Assembly: GCA_023954855.1 (NCBI GenBank)
Contig: JAGSGY010000012.1
Location: 1-64,000 of the forward strand
Length of the DNA stretch: 64,000 bases
Direction of reading: 5' to 3'
From: Pseudomonadota bacterium
GTDB taxonomy: Bacteria > Myxococcota_A > UBA796 > GCA-2862545
In this document: piece by piece, positions 38,905 through 50,406 of the stretch
How the letters are laid out: each line of letters starts with the position of its first letter
Numbering within the stretch: the first letter of the stretch is position 1
Notes under the pieces: generated by a model
Seen by the model: only the letters and a program-made list of their open reading frames with translations
The model's database searches: none
What the model was told of the DNA's origin: nothing
Position numbers and translations under genes: made by a program

Positions 38905-40005
38905 GTGCCGCGTACGGACAGCGACCCCCTGGTGGGCAAAACATTCGACGGGCGCTACGCGATCGAGTCGCTGATCGCCACGGGTGGAATGGGCGCGATC
39001 TACCGCGCCAAGCAGATCTCCACGGGTCGTCGCGTCGCACTGAAGGTCATCCGCGAGAGCGCGATGTCCAAGCCGAACATCGTAAAGCGATTCACCCGCG
39101 AGATGCGGGCCACGGCCGCCATCGACCACCCGAACACCGTGCAGGTGTACGACTTCGGCCAGACCGAGGATGGCGCCCTGTTCCTCGCGATGGAGCTGCT
39201 CGAGGGCCAGACCCTGTCGCAGATCATCAAGGGTGAAGGCCCGATGAAGGCCGACCGTGCGGCGCGCGTAGGCACCCAGATTGCGCTCGCGCTGGGCGCG
39301 GCACACCGCAAGAAGATCTTGCACCGCGACCTCAAGCCTTCGAACATCATGCTCGTCGACATGCCCGGCCACCCGGACCTGGTGAAGGTCCTCGACTTCG
39401 GCATTGCCCGCTTTCTCGAGTCGGCTCGTGAAGAGGACCTCGAAGCGCTGACCATGAACGGCCGCGTCATGGGCACACCGCAGTTCATGTCACCCGAGCA
39501 GATCACCCAGAAGCCGCTCACCTCTGCAAGTGACTGGTACGCGCTCGGCGTTCTGCTCTACCTCATGGTCACCGGCCGCTCGCCGTTCCGCGGCAAGCCT
39601 CTCGAGATCATGCAGCAGCACGTGCAGAAGGCACCTCGCCCGCCAATCATGCTTCGCAACGAGCTGCCGATCTGGCTGAACTCCGCCATCCTCTCGATGA
39701 TGACGAAGGACCCGGCGAAGCGGCCGCCCGACGCCGAGAGTGTGGTCGACCTACTGAAGCGTCCCCAGCCCGAGGACGACGTGCCCACCGCCGTGCCCGA
39801 CCTCGAGTTGTTCGGTGGTGCCGATGCCCGCGAGCTGCTGACGGCCGGACCCGACGAGTCGACGGTGAAGATTCCCGTCACCCAAGAGACGAGCGCGATC
39901 AGCGTGGGCACCGTCGCCATGGTCGGCTTGCCGGTGCTCTTAGTGGCCATTCTTCTCGGCGTTCTCGCCGCACTGGCCATCGTCTACGCCATCCTCGGCA
40001 CCTGA
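38905..40005 (+). CDS. Hanks-type Ser/Thr protein kinase with C-terminal membrane helix
   Basis: Encodes 366 residues from a GTG with GGAAGGGA upstream; the longer frame upstream is low-quality. The kinase domain (about 12-275) has IATGGMGAIYRA, K47 in VALKVI, HRDLKPSNIM with D142, DFGIAR, and MGTPQFMSPEQI. A short Asp/Glu linker leads to a single hydrophobic helix at the very end (about 335-362), with almost nothing beyond it. It is thus a tail-anchored kinase without a sensing domain outside. It is divergent from the Kelch lipoprotein operon. Confidence 0.95.
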   Translation: MPRTDSDPLVGKTFDGRYAIESLIATGGMGAIYRAKQISTGRRVALKVIRESAMSKPNIVKRFTREMRATAAIDHPNTVQVYDFGQTEDGALFLAMELLEGQTLSQIIKGEGPMKADRAARVGTQIALALGAAHRKKILHRDLKPSNIMLVDMPGHPDLVKVLDFGIARFLESAREEDLEALTMNGRVMGTPQFMSPEQITQKPLTSASDWYALGVLLYLMVTGRSPFRGKPLEIMQQHVQKAPRPPIMLRNELPIWLNSAILSMMTKDPAKRPPDAESVVDLLKRPQPEDDVPTAVPDLELFGGADARELLTAGPDESTVKIPVTQETSAISVGTVAMVGLPVLLVAILLGVLAALAIVYAILGT

Positions 40006-40010
40006 CGCGG

Positions 40011-40796
40011 CTAGCCCATCCACATGCCGTTGTTCACGTCGATGGCCTGCCCGGTCACGCCGCGGCTGTCAGGGCTGACGAGCCAAGCGACCACACCGGC
40101 GATGTCTTCTGGCGCCGACATCCGACGGATGGGAACACCCTTGTAGACCGCCTTGATCTTGGCCTGCAGGTCCCCGTCGACGTTGCGGCCGAACATCTGC
40201 ATGGCCGTCGCACCCATGTCGGTGTCGACGTAGCCGGGACAGATGGCGTTCACCTGGACCTCGAAGCGGCCCATCTCGTGGGCCAACGCGCGCACCATGC
40301 CCAATAGACCCGCCTTGGACGCACAGTAGGCGGTGATTCCGGGGCCACCGATGCGACTGAGCAGCGAAGACATCACCACCACGTGGCGAGCCTCGCTCGA
40401 CTCGGCCAGGTGGCGAATGCCAGCGCGGGTGGTGTAGTACGCACCGACGAGATTGATGTTGAGGATGTCCTCGAAGGCATCGTTCGGGCCTGGGAAGTTC
40501 ATGTTGGCAACACCGGCGTTCGCGACCACTCCCCACATCGGGCCGAGGGCCTCCGCGCCAGCATCAAAGGCCGCATCGATGCTCGCCTTGTCGACCACAT
40601 CGCAGGCCTGCACGAACGTGCCTGTGGCCCCCGCTTCGGTGGCGAGGCGCGCCGTCTCTTCGAGCTTCTCGACGCGCCGGGAGAACAGCGACAAGCGCGC
40701 CCCCTCGGATCCGAGTCGCACGGCCGTGGCCCGTCCGATGCCGGAGCTGGCTCCCGTGATCGCGTAGTGGCGGCCTTCCTGACGTCGTGCGCTCAT
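40011..40796 (-). CDS. Short-chain dehydrogenase/reductase
   Basis: Encodes 261 residues; ATG with GGAGGA upstream. Classical SDR motifs: TGASSGIGRAT, FSRRVEKL (Arg pair after strand 2 suggests NADPH), VVANAGVANM, HVVVMSSLLSR (catalytic Ser) and YCASKAGL (Tyr, Lys). The C-terminus PDSRGVTGQAIDVNNGMWMG is that of FabG-like members. Substrate unknown. It converges on the kinase gene (5 bases apart) and is divergent from a zinc-ribbon membrane protein gene. Confidence 0.93.
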   Translation of the reverse strand: MSARRQEGRHYAITGASSGIGRATAVRLGSEGARLSLFSRRVEKLEETARLATEAGATGTFVQACDVVDKASIDAAFDAGAEALGPMWGVVANAGVANMNFPGPNDAFEDILNINLVGAYYTTRAGIRHLAESSEARHVVVMSSLLSRIGGPGITAYCASKAGLLGMVRALAHEMGRFEVQVNAICPGYVDTDMGATAMQMFGRNVDGDLQAKIKAVYKGVPIRRMSAPEDIAGVVAWLVSPDSRGVTGQAIDVNNGMWMG

Positions 40797-40860
40797 GCAT
40801 CCTCCGAGAAGGCTGAGCTACCACAGCGGACCGTGGTATGTCCGGACTGCTGGAGGATGG

Positions 40861-41310
40861 ATGGCGCTGGTCCCGTGTGCACGCTGTGGTGAAGAGACTC
40901 CCGACGAGAACCTGCTCTACCACCAGCTCGGCCGAATCTGCGCGAGCTGCGAGCTCGACATCGACGAGGCCGACGCGACCTCCCGCGGCGTGTTCGCCAC
41001 CATCCTCGGCGGGCCCATCGTCGCCTTTATCGGCACCATCATGTTCTGCTTCGGCTCGTTCGGCGGCATTCCCATGTGGATTGCAGGGGCCTACGGGTCA
41101 TGGACCGCCGTCACCGCGCTGCGCGAGGCCTACCGCGTGATCAAGAGCGACGACAAGGCCGTGGGTGGCCTGGGTCGCGGAGCGCTCGTTGCCTCCGGCC
41201 TGTTCACCCTGCCGTGGTGCCTGATGCTGATGCTTCTCGGCACGTTTGAGATCATTCGCCTGGTCGGATTCCTCGGCGGGCCGCGCGGAATGATGCAGAT
41301 CGCGATCTAG
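40861..41310 (+). CDS. Zinc-ribbon membrane protein
   Basis: Encodes 149 residues from the ATG at 40861 (GGAGG upstream); the longer form is less likely. The N-terminus has CARCGEET...ICASCELD, a CxxC-x18-20-CxxC zinc ribbon. Three hydrophobic segments follow (about 45-70, 72-90 and 110-140). Proteins of this shape are inner-membrane with a cytosolic zinc knuckle; no specific function is known. Its 3' end overlaps the convergent anti-sigma gene by 4 bases. Confidence 0.75.
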   Translation: MALVPCARCGEETPDENLLYHQLGRICASCELDIDEADATSRGVFATILGGPIVAFIGTIMFCFGSFGGIPMWIAGAYGSWTAVTALREAYRVIKSDDKAVGGLGRGALVASGLFTLPWCLMLMLLGTFEIIRLVGFLGGPRGMMQIAI

Positions 41311-41570
41311 CCCTCGGGGTCCTCGTCACACGGAGCCCCTGCGTCAACCCAGTCGCGAAAACGGCCGACGAGCTCGCTCTTCACGTCCTCGGAGACGGCC
41401 TCGGCGGGAAGCTGCTCCAGAACCTGGCGGGTCATGGCGATCTGGTCCGCATAGGCACGGCAAGGGGGACACAGCCACAGATGCATGCGCACCTGCCCCC
41501 AGTCCGCCATGGACAGCTCGCCATCCACATACTGAGACGCCAGCTCTGCGATTTGTTGGCACGTCTTCAC
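41307..41570 (-). CDS. Zinc-finger anti-sigma factor, soluble ZAS type
   Basis: Encodes 87 residues. MKTCQQIAELASQYVDGELS and MHLWLCPPCRAYADQI give the H-x3-C-x2-C zinc-binding anti-sigma (zf-HC2) signature. There is no membrane helix, so it acts in the cytosol. The start overlaps the ECF sigma gene by 4 bases (ATGA), the usual arrangement for a sigma/anti-sigma pair. Soluble ZAS proteins often respond to redox state through their Cys ligands, which fits the redox genes of this operon. Confidence 0.9.
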   Translation of the reverse strand: MKTCQQIAELASQYVDGELSMADWGQVRMHLWLCPPCRAYADQIAMTRQVLEQLPAEAVSEDVKSELVGRFRDWVDAGAPCDEDPEG

Positions 41571-42181
41571 GAGACTCCCCCGGCCAAGTAGCCCTCGAGC
41601 ACGCCGCGCACCTTATGGCGGGCGCGATGAAGCAGGACTCGCTGGTTCGTCTCACTGATCTCGAGCACGTTACGCACCTCCTCGGAACTCATGCCCTCGA
41701 GGTCCCGCATCCGCAGCACCATGGCCTGTCGCGGCGGGATGGTCTCAATCGCCTCGAGAATGGCCTGATGCATCTCCTTGCGCATCAGCATGCCCGAAGG
41801 CGAGGCGTCCCATTCGCTTGGCGGCTCTTGCCACTTGCCGCTCGCATCGAAGCGCTCCGGCTCCATCGGCCCATCCTCGCCATTGCCCATGGCCGAGAAG
41901 GGCAGCGAGCGGCCTTCCTTGCGCGCACGGCTCCGAGCCCGATTGACGAGGATTCGGTAGATCCAGGTCTTGAGCGCGGACCGCCCCTCGAAGCGTGCGA
42001 GTCCGCGAAGCACGGCCATCCAGGTCTCCTGCACGACCTCTTCCGCAACCCCAGCGCGGGGAAGCATGCGCCGCGCCAATCGAAGCAGCCCCTCGTGGTG
42101 GGCCTCCACCAAGCGCGCGAACGCCGCCTCATCACCTGCAATCAGCGAAGCCACGAGCTCCGCATCTCTTCCCGTGGGCAT
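41567..42181 (-). CDS. ECF-family RNA polymerase sigma factor
   Basis: Encodes 204 residues from the ATG at 42181, with AGGAGG 6 bases upstream; the longer open frame overlaps the polyferredoxin gene and was rejected. Region 2 (LVEAHHEGLLRLARRML, VVQETWMAVLRGLARFEG, LKTWIYRILVNRARSRARKE) and region 4 (AIETIPPRQAMVLRMRDLEGMSSEEV, ISETNQRVLLHRARHKVR) are clear. A loop of about 50 residues separates them. It should redirect RNA polymerase on release from the adjacent anti-sigma. It is third in a four-gene operon behind redox genes. Confidence 0.94.
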   Translation of the reverse strand: MPTGRDAELVASLIAGDEAAFARLVEAHHEGLLRLARRMLPRAGVAEEVVQETWMAVLRGLARFEGRSALKTWIYRILVNRARSRARKEGRSLPFSAMGNGEDGPMEPERFDASGKWQEPPSEWDASPSGMLMRKEMHQAILEAIETIPPRQAMVLRMRDLEGMSSEEVRNVLEISETNQRVLLHRARHKVRGVLEGYLAGGVS

Positions 42182-42191
42182 CGCCTGCCTC

Positions 42192-43274
42192 CTAGAATTC
42201 GATGGTGAGTTGACCGGCATTGGCCTTGTCGGTGTTCTCGTCCCAGGCGTTCTCGAGCTTGAGCACGCCGCGGGGACAGACATGCGCACACATGCCGCAA
42301 CCCACGCAGGAGGACCGTGTGAACGTCTCGTTCTGCTGCGCATAAGCGCGCACGTCGATTCCCATCTCGCAGTAGGTCGAGCAGTTCCCGCAGCTGATGC
42401 ACATGTCTGGCTTCACGGCGATGCGGAACCGCCCCGCCTTCTGGGTGATGCCAAGAATGGCGGCCATCGGGCAGAAGTTCCGACACCAGATGCGCGGCCC
42501 GAGGATGGGGTAGACGCCGGTGCCGATGACCCCAGAGAGAATCGAGCCGACCAGGAAGCCATAGATGTACTTGGTCCACTCGGCCGTCTCGTGAAACCAC
42601 CCGATCTGGTTTCCGCCAAACCAGTCACCGAACATCATCGCCGTCGCAACGAGAATGAACACGAGGACGGCGTAGATGCTGACCTTCTCGAAGCGCCACG
42701 ACTCCGTCGAGGTCGAGGTCATGTGCCGCCATGGGTCGCCAAAGGTGTTGGCGAGCGCACCACAGCCGCAGACCCAGCTGCAGTACCAGCGTTTTCCGAA
42801 GAACAGGGCCCCGAAAGGCACGATGATGAAGGCGCCCACCACCGAATACAGCGCCAGATACCAGGGCAGGTAGTTGAGCGTTCCGGGCATCAGGTAGTCG
42901 TACTTGAGCGGCCAGAAGTAGCTGAAGTAGTAGTCGGGGTGCCCAAAGAAGGCCATGGCGTACGGCAGCGAGAGGCCGAGCACGACCTGAATGGCGACGT
43001 TCACCGCGATGCGGATCTTGTGGTACCGGCTGTTTCCGTGGGCCTTGAGGAAGTAGAGACCGCCGCCAATCATCAGGATGCTGTAGACGGTGCCGTACAG
43101 GAACCACTTGTTCCGCAAGTGCAGCGCCTGCGCGATGGGCTCGAACACGTCCGTGAAGTACAGCGCACAGTACAGGCCGATGATCAGGGCCGAGAGCGCG
43201 TACGTCCGCGGAGAGCGCGTGCGCCACGCACTCCGGTACGTGCTCATCAGTCCATCTTGTCCTTGGGCGTACAT
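42192..43274 (-). CDS. Membrane polyferredoxin, NapH/CcoG-like
   Basis: Encodes 360 residues with about six membrane helices. Cytosolic cysteine motifs are WYCSWVCGCGAL (Cx3CxC), WCRNFCP, and two 4Fe-4S clusters in CISCGNCSTYCEMG and CVGCGMCAHVCPRG. This is the layout of NapH/CcoG/YccM-like electron-transfer proteins that pass electrons across or along the inner membrane. It lies 7 bases after the FAD oxidoreductase gene and 10 bases before the sigma factor gene. The pair probably forms an electron path from NAD(P)H into the membrane; the acceptor is unknown. Confidence 0.9.
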   Translation of the reverse strand: MYAQGQDGLMSTYRSAWRTRSPRTYALSALIIGLYCALYFTDVFEPIAQALHLRNKWFLYGTVYSILMIGGGLYFLKAHGNSRYHKIRIAVNVAIQVVLGLSLPYAMAFFGHPDYYFSYFWPLKYDYLMPGTLNYLPWYLALYSVVGAFIIVPFGALFFGKRWYCSWVCGCGALANTFGDPWRHMTSTSTESWRFEKVSIYAVLVFILVATAMMFGDWFGGNQIGWFHETAEWTKYIYGFLVGSILSGVIGTGVYPILGPRIWCRNFCPMAAILGITQKAGRFRIAVKPDMCISCGNCSTYCEMGIDVRAYAQQNETFTRSSCVGCGMCAHVCPRGVLKLENAWDENTDKANAGQLTIEF

Positions 43275-43281
43275 GCGGTTC

Positions 43282-44664
43282 CTAGGCCTGGGCGCGAACG
43301 TCAGCGGGGACGCTCAGCGCGGGGACGAACTCGGTGTCGAAGGTCGCTTCGGCGAGATGGGCGAGGACATACGCCGGGGAGCGTCGCTCGTTGATCCACC
43401 GCACCAACACAGCGTGATTCCAGCGGCGGCCGAGCAGGTTGAAGCCTTTGACCTGGCCCCGCTGCGAGACAATCCGCACGGTCGAGCGCACCGTCCCCGA
43501 CTCCTCGAAGTACAGCTCGTCCTCGTCCTCGAGATCGAAGCCAACGAGGCCCGCTTGGGTCCACTCGATGTCGAAGAGCTTGGCCGAGTTGTAGAAGGTG
43601 CCGCGCTTGTAGGTCACCTCATCGCCGCAGAGCGCGCGTCCGACGCGCTTGCCCTGGTCTCGGCCCGTGTACCAGAGCTGCTCGGGCCGCTGGATGCCGT
43701 TGAACCACTTGACGGAGGCGCAGTCACCGGCAGCGTAGACATCGGGCACGGAGGTCCGTAGCCCCGCATCGACGACGATGGCGCCACCCTTGTCGAGCTC
43801 CAGATCCGAATCCGCAAGCCAGGCGGTGTTGGGCACGACGCCAATCGCCACGACGACAGCATCGGCTGCCACGGTCCCCTTGCTGGTGCGCACTCCGGAG
43901 ACCAAGCCGTCCACGCTATCAAAGCCTTCCACCTCGGTCTCGAGGTGCATCTGCACGCCATGTTCGGCCATGCGAGCCGCAATCCAAGTCGACTCCTGCT
44001 TCGAGAGCGCCATCGGCCAAAACCACTCTTCGCGAATCAGGAAGTGCGGCTTGAGGCCGGCTGCATGAGCGACCTCAACCGCCTCGATGCCGATGAGGCC
44101 GCCACCAATGACCGCAACCTCTCGCGCTTTGTGGCCCCTGGCTTCGGCAGCAGCGGGTCGTGGCTGGTACGGGGAGTCGGCCGTGGACGAGCTCAGGTGC
44201 GCGTCGGCATTTGGAGGTCCACCCGCAAGCGACGGCCCGCCGTGGACCTCGCGCTCGTACCAAGCCAGGTCCTGGTGGGTGACGAAGTGGCCGACGCCAG
44301 TGAGGTCGCCGTAGCCTTGCCAGAACGGCGCAGGACGCGGCCGAGACCCACACGCAATCAGCAGCCGGTCGTAGGACACATCCTCGAGTTCACCCCCCAT
44401 CTGCACGCGCTTGGCCGCGGTATCCATGCCCACCGCCCGTCCTCGCACGCGGCGGAAGTTCAGGCGTTCGTACACGTCGCGCTCGAGCGGCTCGGTGTCT
44501 CGATGGGAGAGCTGCCCAGAGAAGATCCACATCAGCGCGGTGCGGGAGAAGAAGTGGTCGGACTCTTCGCTGATCAGCGTGATCGACCAATCCGCGTGAC
44601 GCTCGCGCACCGTGAGCGCCGCGTTCATGCCCGCGACCCCGTTCCCAATGATGACGATCTGCAT
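43282..44664 (-). CDS. FAD-dependent pyridine nucleotide-disulfide-type oxidoreductase
   Basis: Encodes 460 residues from the ATG at 44664 (GAGGCGGG upstream). The FAD-binding GNGVAGMNAALTVRE starts the protein, the NAD-binding GGGLIGIEAVEVAHAAG is central, and DVYAAGDCASVKWF closes the second FAD motif. The fold is of the ferredoxin/nitrite reductase (NirB-type) oxidoreductase family, with a C-terminal domain of its own (about 350-460). A low-complexity insert of roughly 45 residues (about 140-185, rich in Ser, Pro, Ala) precedes the NAD motif and is not usual. It heads the operon with polyferredoxin, ECF sigma and anti-sigma. Confidence 0.9.
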   Translation of the reverse strand: MQIVIIGNGVAGMNAALTVRERHADWSITLISEESDHFFSRTALMWIFSGQLSHRDTEPLERDVYERLNFRRVRGRAVGMDTAAKRVQMGGELEDVSYDRLLIACGSRPRPAPFWQGYGDLTGVGHFVTHQDLAWYEREVHGGPSLAGGPPNADAHLSSSTADSPYQPRPAAAEARGHKAREVAVIGGGLIGIEAVEVAHAAGLKPHFLIREEWFWPMALSKQESTWIAARMAEHGVQMHLETEVEGFDSVDGLVSGVRTSKGTVAADAVVVAIGVVPNTAWLADSDLELDKGGAIVVDAGLRTSVPDVYAAGDCASVKWFNGIQRPEQLWYTGRDQGKRVGRALCGDEVTYKRGTFYNSAKLFDIEWTQAGLVGFDLEDEDELYFEESGTVRSTVRIVSQRGQVKGFNLLGRRWNHAVLVRWINERRSPAYVLAHLAEATFDTEFVPALSVPADVRAQA

Positions 44665-44772
44665 CCCGCCTCGCAGCAGCCAAGCCTGGCTAGCTGACCG
44701 AGGATACGCCGCAGGCATCGCCGCGGTTACATCCGGCCAAAGAAAACCGAGCGCACCCACTCTTGGAGCGGA

Positions 44773-45549
44773 TCAGCGAGCCGGTGGCGGCTGCTTGCGA
44801 TGAAACTCCCAGCGCGTCGCCGTCGAGAGTTCGGGCATGAACGAATACCCCATCGCCGTGCAGTCCTTGAGCTGCTCGGCATGGGACACGCGGTTCTGAA
44901 TCGCCCAGCGAACCATCGCACCTCGCGCCTGCTTGGCGAAGAACGAGAGCACCCGCGCCTTGCCCTCCTTGACGTCCTTGAACACCGGCGTGATGACGGT
45001 GGCGTCGAGCGCCTTGGTCTGCACGGCAGAAAAGTACTCATTGCTCGCACAGTTCACGACCTCGCCACCGAGGTCCCGGCCATTCAGTTCGGCGGTGATC
45101 CGGTCGGCCCAGAACGCGTAGAGGTTCTTGCCACGCGGAGTGGCGAGCTTCGTTCCCATCTCGAGGCGGTAGGGCTGAATCAGGTCGAGGGGCCGGAGCA
45201 CGCCGTACAGGCCCGAGAGGATGCCGACGCGGTCTTGGGCCCAAGCGAGGTCATCGGGGGAGAGCGAGCCCGCGTCCAGGCCCCGGTAGGTGTCGCCCGC
45301 GAACAGCAGCGAGGCCTGCTTGGCGTTGTCGGGCGTAAACGGAAACGCGAGGGTCTCGTACCGAGCCGCGTTGAGATCCCCGAGCTTCTCGGAGATCTTC
45401 ATCAGCGACTGTAGATCCGACGAGGACAGCGTGCGCACCGTCGTCAGAAGCTCCTCAGCGTCGGCCCGCATGGCCGGCTCCGTCGCCGCATACTCGGCGA
45501 GGGCGGGGCCTTCGTTTAGGTTCTTCGCAGGCGACAGAAGCATGAACAT
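44773..45549 (-). CDS. yaaA: Peroxide stress protein YaaA
   Basis: Encodes 258 residues from the ATG at 45549, preceded by AGGAG; this length equals E. coli YaaA. MFMLLSPAKNL at the start, FAGDTYRGLDAGSL, GILSGLYGVLRPLDLIQPYRLEMGTKL and VNCASNEYFSAV are strongly family-specific. YaaA is a DNA-binding protein that lowers intracellular iron damage under peroxide stress. It is upstream of the redox/sigma operon (108-base gap, same strand), which makes a shared oxidative-stress role plausible but unproven. Confidence 0.95.
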   Translation of the reverse strand: MFMLLSPAKNLNEGPALAEYAATEPAMRADAEELLTTVRTLSSSDLQSLMKISEKLGDLNAARYETLAFPFTPDNAKQASLLFAGDTYRGLDAGSLSPDDLAWAQDRVGILSGLYGVLRPLDLIQPYRLEMGTKLATPRGKNLYAFWADRITAELNGRDLGGEVVNCASNEYFSAVQTKALDATVITPVFKDVKEGKARVLSFFAKQARGAMVRWAIQNRVSHAEQLKDCTAMGYSFMPELSTATRWEFHRKQPPPAR

Positions 45550-45601
45550 GCGGCACTCCTCGGCCACACGGAATCACACTGAATTCGCCCGGGTGCAAGC
45601 T

Positions 45602-48151
<2,550 letters not shown>

Positions 48152-48204
48152 TCCACCTCCACCCGCAGAGCATCGACCCTGGGGAGAGGTTCGTCAACCC
48201 ACCC

Positions 48205-50256
48205 CTACCTCTCCGGCCGCTCGCCGAGCGCCACCTGCAGGCTCAGCCTTTCGCCATCGCGAATCACGCCGACCGAGATGTCCTCGCCCGCACCGATTCG
48301 AGCCAGCCGCGCTGACAGCGTGCGAAGCCCCACAGGCATGCCGGCTACGCTGATCACGATGTCGCCCGCCTGCAGGCCACCGCTCGCCGCTGGGCCTCCT
48401 TCCATGACTTGGCGAAGCTCGAATCCCTGGTCATCACCTAGGCCGTGCTTCTTTCGAACCTCATCCTCGATGCCGCCGGGAAACACGCCCAGATAGCCGG
48501 TCTTTGCGCGGGTAAGTTCGAAGCTGCGCACTTCGACGCCCCGCTTTACGTCCAGCATCAGCGTCGTACCCGGCTCAACGTCAGCGAGGATGCCGCCCGC
48601 TTCATCGGCCCCCAGCGCCGTCCCGTCGACCGCATGGAGGACATCGCCCTTCTCGAGCCCAGAAGCCGCCGCGCGTCCGTCTGCGTCGACATTGCCAAGG
48701 ACCGCGCCGTCGGGGCTCTGCTTCACACTCACGCCCATCCACGTGAGGTGATGGACGAACCCAGGGGCCTTGTCTGCCGCTGAGATGCGCCGCACGACGC
48801 CATGCGCCGCCTTGAGCAAGCTCGTAGCGCGGCCCACATCCACCTTGTCGGCATGGTCCGAGAGCTGGTGGTAGTCATCATGCAGGCCGGTGAAGAAGAA
48901 CATGAAGGGAACGTTCACCGCGTAGAAAGAGTCGTGGTCCGAGTTGCCCGCGTACTCGGTGCCCAGAAAACGCACGTCGAGGTCTGCTTCCTCGGCCGAC
49001 TCCCGAACGATCGACTCCAGCCCCGTGGCGTAGGCCTCGCCAAGAATGTCCACGGGCTTGTCCCCGTTGCGGCTGATCATGTCCAAGTTGAGCATGAACA
49101 CGACCTTGTCGATGTCAACATGCGCATCGCGAACAAAGGCCTTGGACCCAAGCAAGCCCTTCTCCTCGCCGGTGAAGAGCGCGAAGGCGACGGTTCGCTC
49201 TGGCGGGTCCTCAGCGAGGACGCGCGCGAGCTCCAGAACCCCGGAAGTCCCGGACGCGTTGTCGTCCGCACCGTTGTAGATCGTGTCGCCCTCGCCTTCG
49301 AAAGCTCCGAGGTGGTCGTAGTGGGCACCGATGACAATGATCTCGTCGGCCTTCTCGGGGTTGCTTCCCGGCAAGATGGCCACGACGTTGCGGTCCTGAA
49401 CCTCGATGGGCTCACCGGAGGCCTTGATCGCGATGCTGGCGCGGACGCCCTGGGCCGCGAGTTCCGCTGGAGCGGTACCGGCGTCAACGGCCTCTTGCAG
49501 CTCGACGAGGCTCTTTCCAGAAGACTCGAGCATCTTGGCCACCGCCGTCCGGGATGCGTGCACGGCCAGAAACTGAGGGCCTTCGCTCGGCCCACGATCC
49601 ACCGACTCCGGCTTGTCGAGCCGAAGGCGCTGGCGGCCGCGGAAGTCGTCCCCGCTCTCGTGATGAAGCGGATCGGTCGCGAGGATCATACCGACGGCGC
49701 CGAGCTCCGCAGCGAGCGTGGCCTTGGCCAGGAATGCGGCATGCTCAGTGGTGACGTCACCGTCAAAGCTCTTCCACTCCGAGTCGTTCTCGCGCGGCTC
49801 GTGGCGAAGCAGAACCACGATCTTGCCCTTGACGTCGAGGCCTGCGTAGTCGTCCCACTCGAACTCCGGCGCTTGGATGCCGTACCCGGCAAACACGACC
49901 TCCGCCTCGACCTCCCCTTCGTCTGAGAACGGGAAGGGCTTGAAGTCCTTGCCGAGCTCGAGCGTGTCATCACCAACCTGCACAGCGGTGGACGCATCCC
50001 AGTCGGTGGCCCAAAAGCTGACGGGGGCGAAGTAGTCGTCGTCGCCACCGCGAGGCTTCAGGCCGAGCCCCTTGAAGGTGCGCGCGGCATAGTCTGCGGC
50101 GAGGCGAGTGCCTTCTTCCCCGGTTCCACGGCCGAGGTAGGCGTCGGAAGCCAGCTCCGTGAGGTGCGCCTCGAAGGCCGAGGTCGACACCCCGACTTCG
50201 GGGGCGGTCGCGGCGGGACCACAGGCCACGAGAAGAGCGAGAGGGAGTAGGCGCAT
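48205..50256 (-). CDS. M28-family metallopeptidase lipoprotein with PA and two PDZ-like domains
   Basis: Encodes 683 residues; lipobox LLVAC with Cys12. A protease-associated (PA) region (about 95-270) precedes the M28 zinc aminopeptidase domain. Zinc and catalytic residues are visible in IGAHYDHLG, NGADDNASGTSG, LFTGEEKGLLGSKA, LNLDMIS and DYHQLSDHADKV. The C-terminal third has two PDZ-like modules (SPDGAVLGNVDADGRAAASG-type and GGPAASGGLQAGDIVISVAG). It would trim peptides in the periplasm or outside. It starts 151 bases from the divergent msrC-like gene. Confidence 0.94.
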   Translation of the reverse strand: MRLLPLALLVACGPAATAPEVGVSTSAFEAHLTELASDAYLGRGTGEEGTRLAADYAARTFKGLGLKPRGGDDDYFAPVSFWATDWDASTAVQVGDDTLELGKDFKPFPFSDEGEVEAEVVFAGYGIQAPEFEWDDYAGLDVKGKIVVLLRHEPRENDSEWKSFDGDVTTEHAAFLAKATLAAELGAVGMILATDPLHHESGDDFRGRQRLRLDKPESVDRGPSEGPQFLAVHASRTAVAKMLESSGKSLVELQEAVDAGTAPAELAAQGVRASIAIKASGEPIEVQDRNVVAILPGSNPEKADEIIVIGAHYDHLGAFEGEGDTIYNGADDNASGTSGVLELARVLAEDPPERTVAFALFTGEEKGLLGSKAFVRDAHVDIDKVVFMLNLDMISRNGDKPVDILGEAYATGLESIVRESAEEADLDVRFLGTEYAGNSDHDSFYAVNVPFMFFFTGLHDDYHQLSDHADKVDVGRATSLLKAAHGVVRRISAADKAPGFVHHLTWMGVSVKQSPDGAVLGNVDADGRAAASGLEKGDVLHAVDGTALGADEAGGILADVEPGTTLMLDVKRGVEVRSFELTRAKTGYLGVFPGGIEDEVRKKHGLGDDQGFELRQVMEGGPAASGGLQAGDIVISVAGMPVGLRTLSARLARIGAGEDISVGVIRDGERLSLQVALGERPER

Positions 50257-50406
50257 GGTGTCGAACCTCCGGGGCCATCGATAGCCAGTGTTGGGGCCGC
50301 TGTGGTCAGCGTTCTGTCAGCGTGCGCTGGAGGCCACAGTGCCGCAGCCTCGGCGCTTGTGAACATGCCACTTGCTGACTACGGGCCAGACAACCCAGGA
50401 CGCATC

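Noticed and set aside
42182-42343. Longer form of the ECF sigma factor
   Set aside because: It would overlap the polyferredoxin gene, is Arg/Pro/Ser-rich, and the ATG at 42181 has AGGAGG at good spacing.
48802-49926. Plus-strand frame opposite the M28 peptidase
   Set aside because: Antisense shadow; the peptidase motifs on the minus strand are complete.
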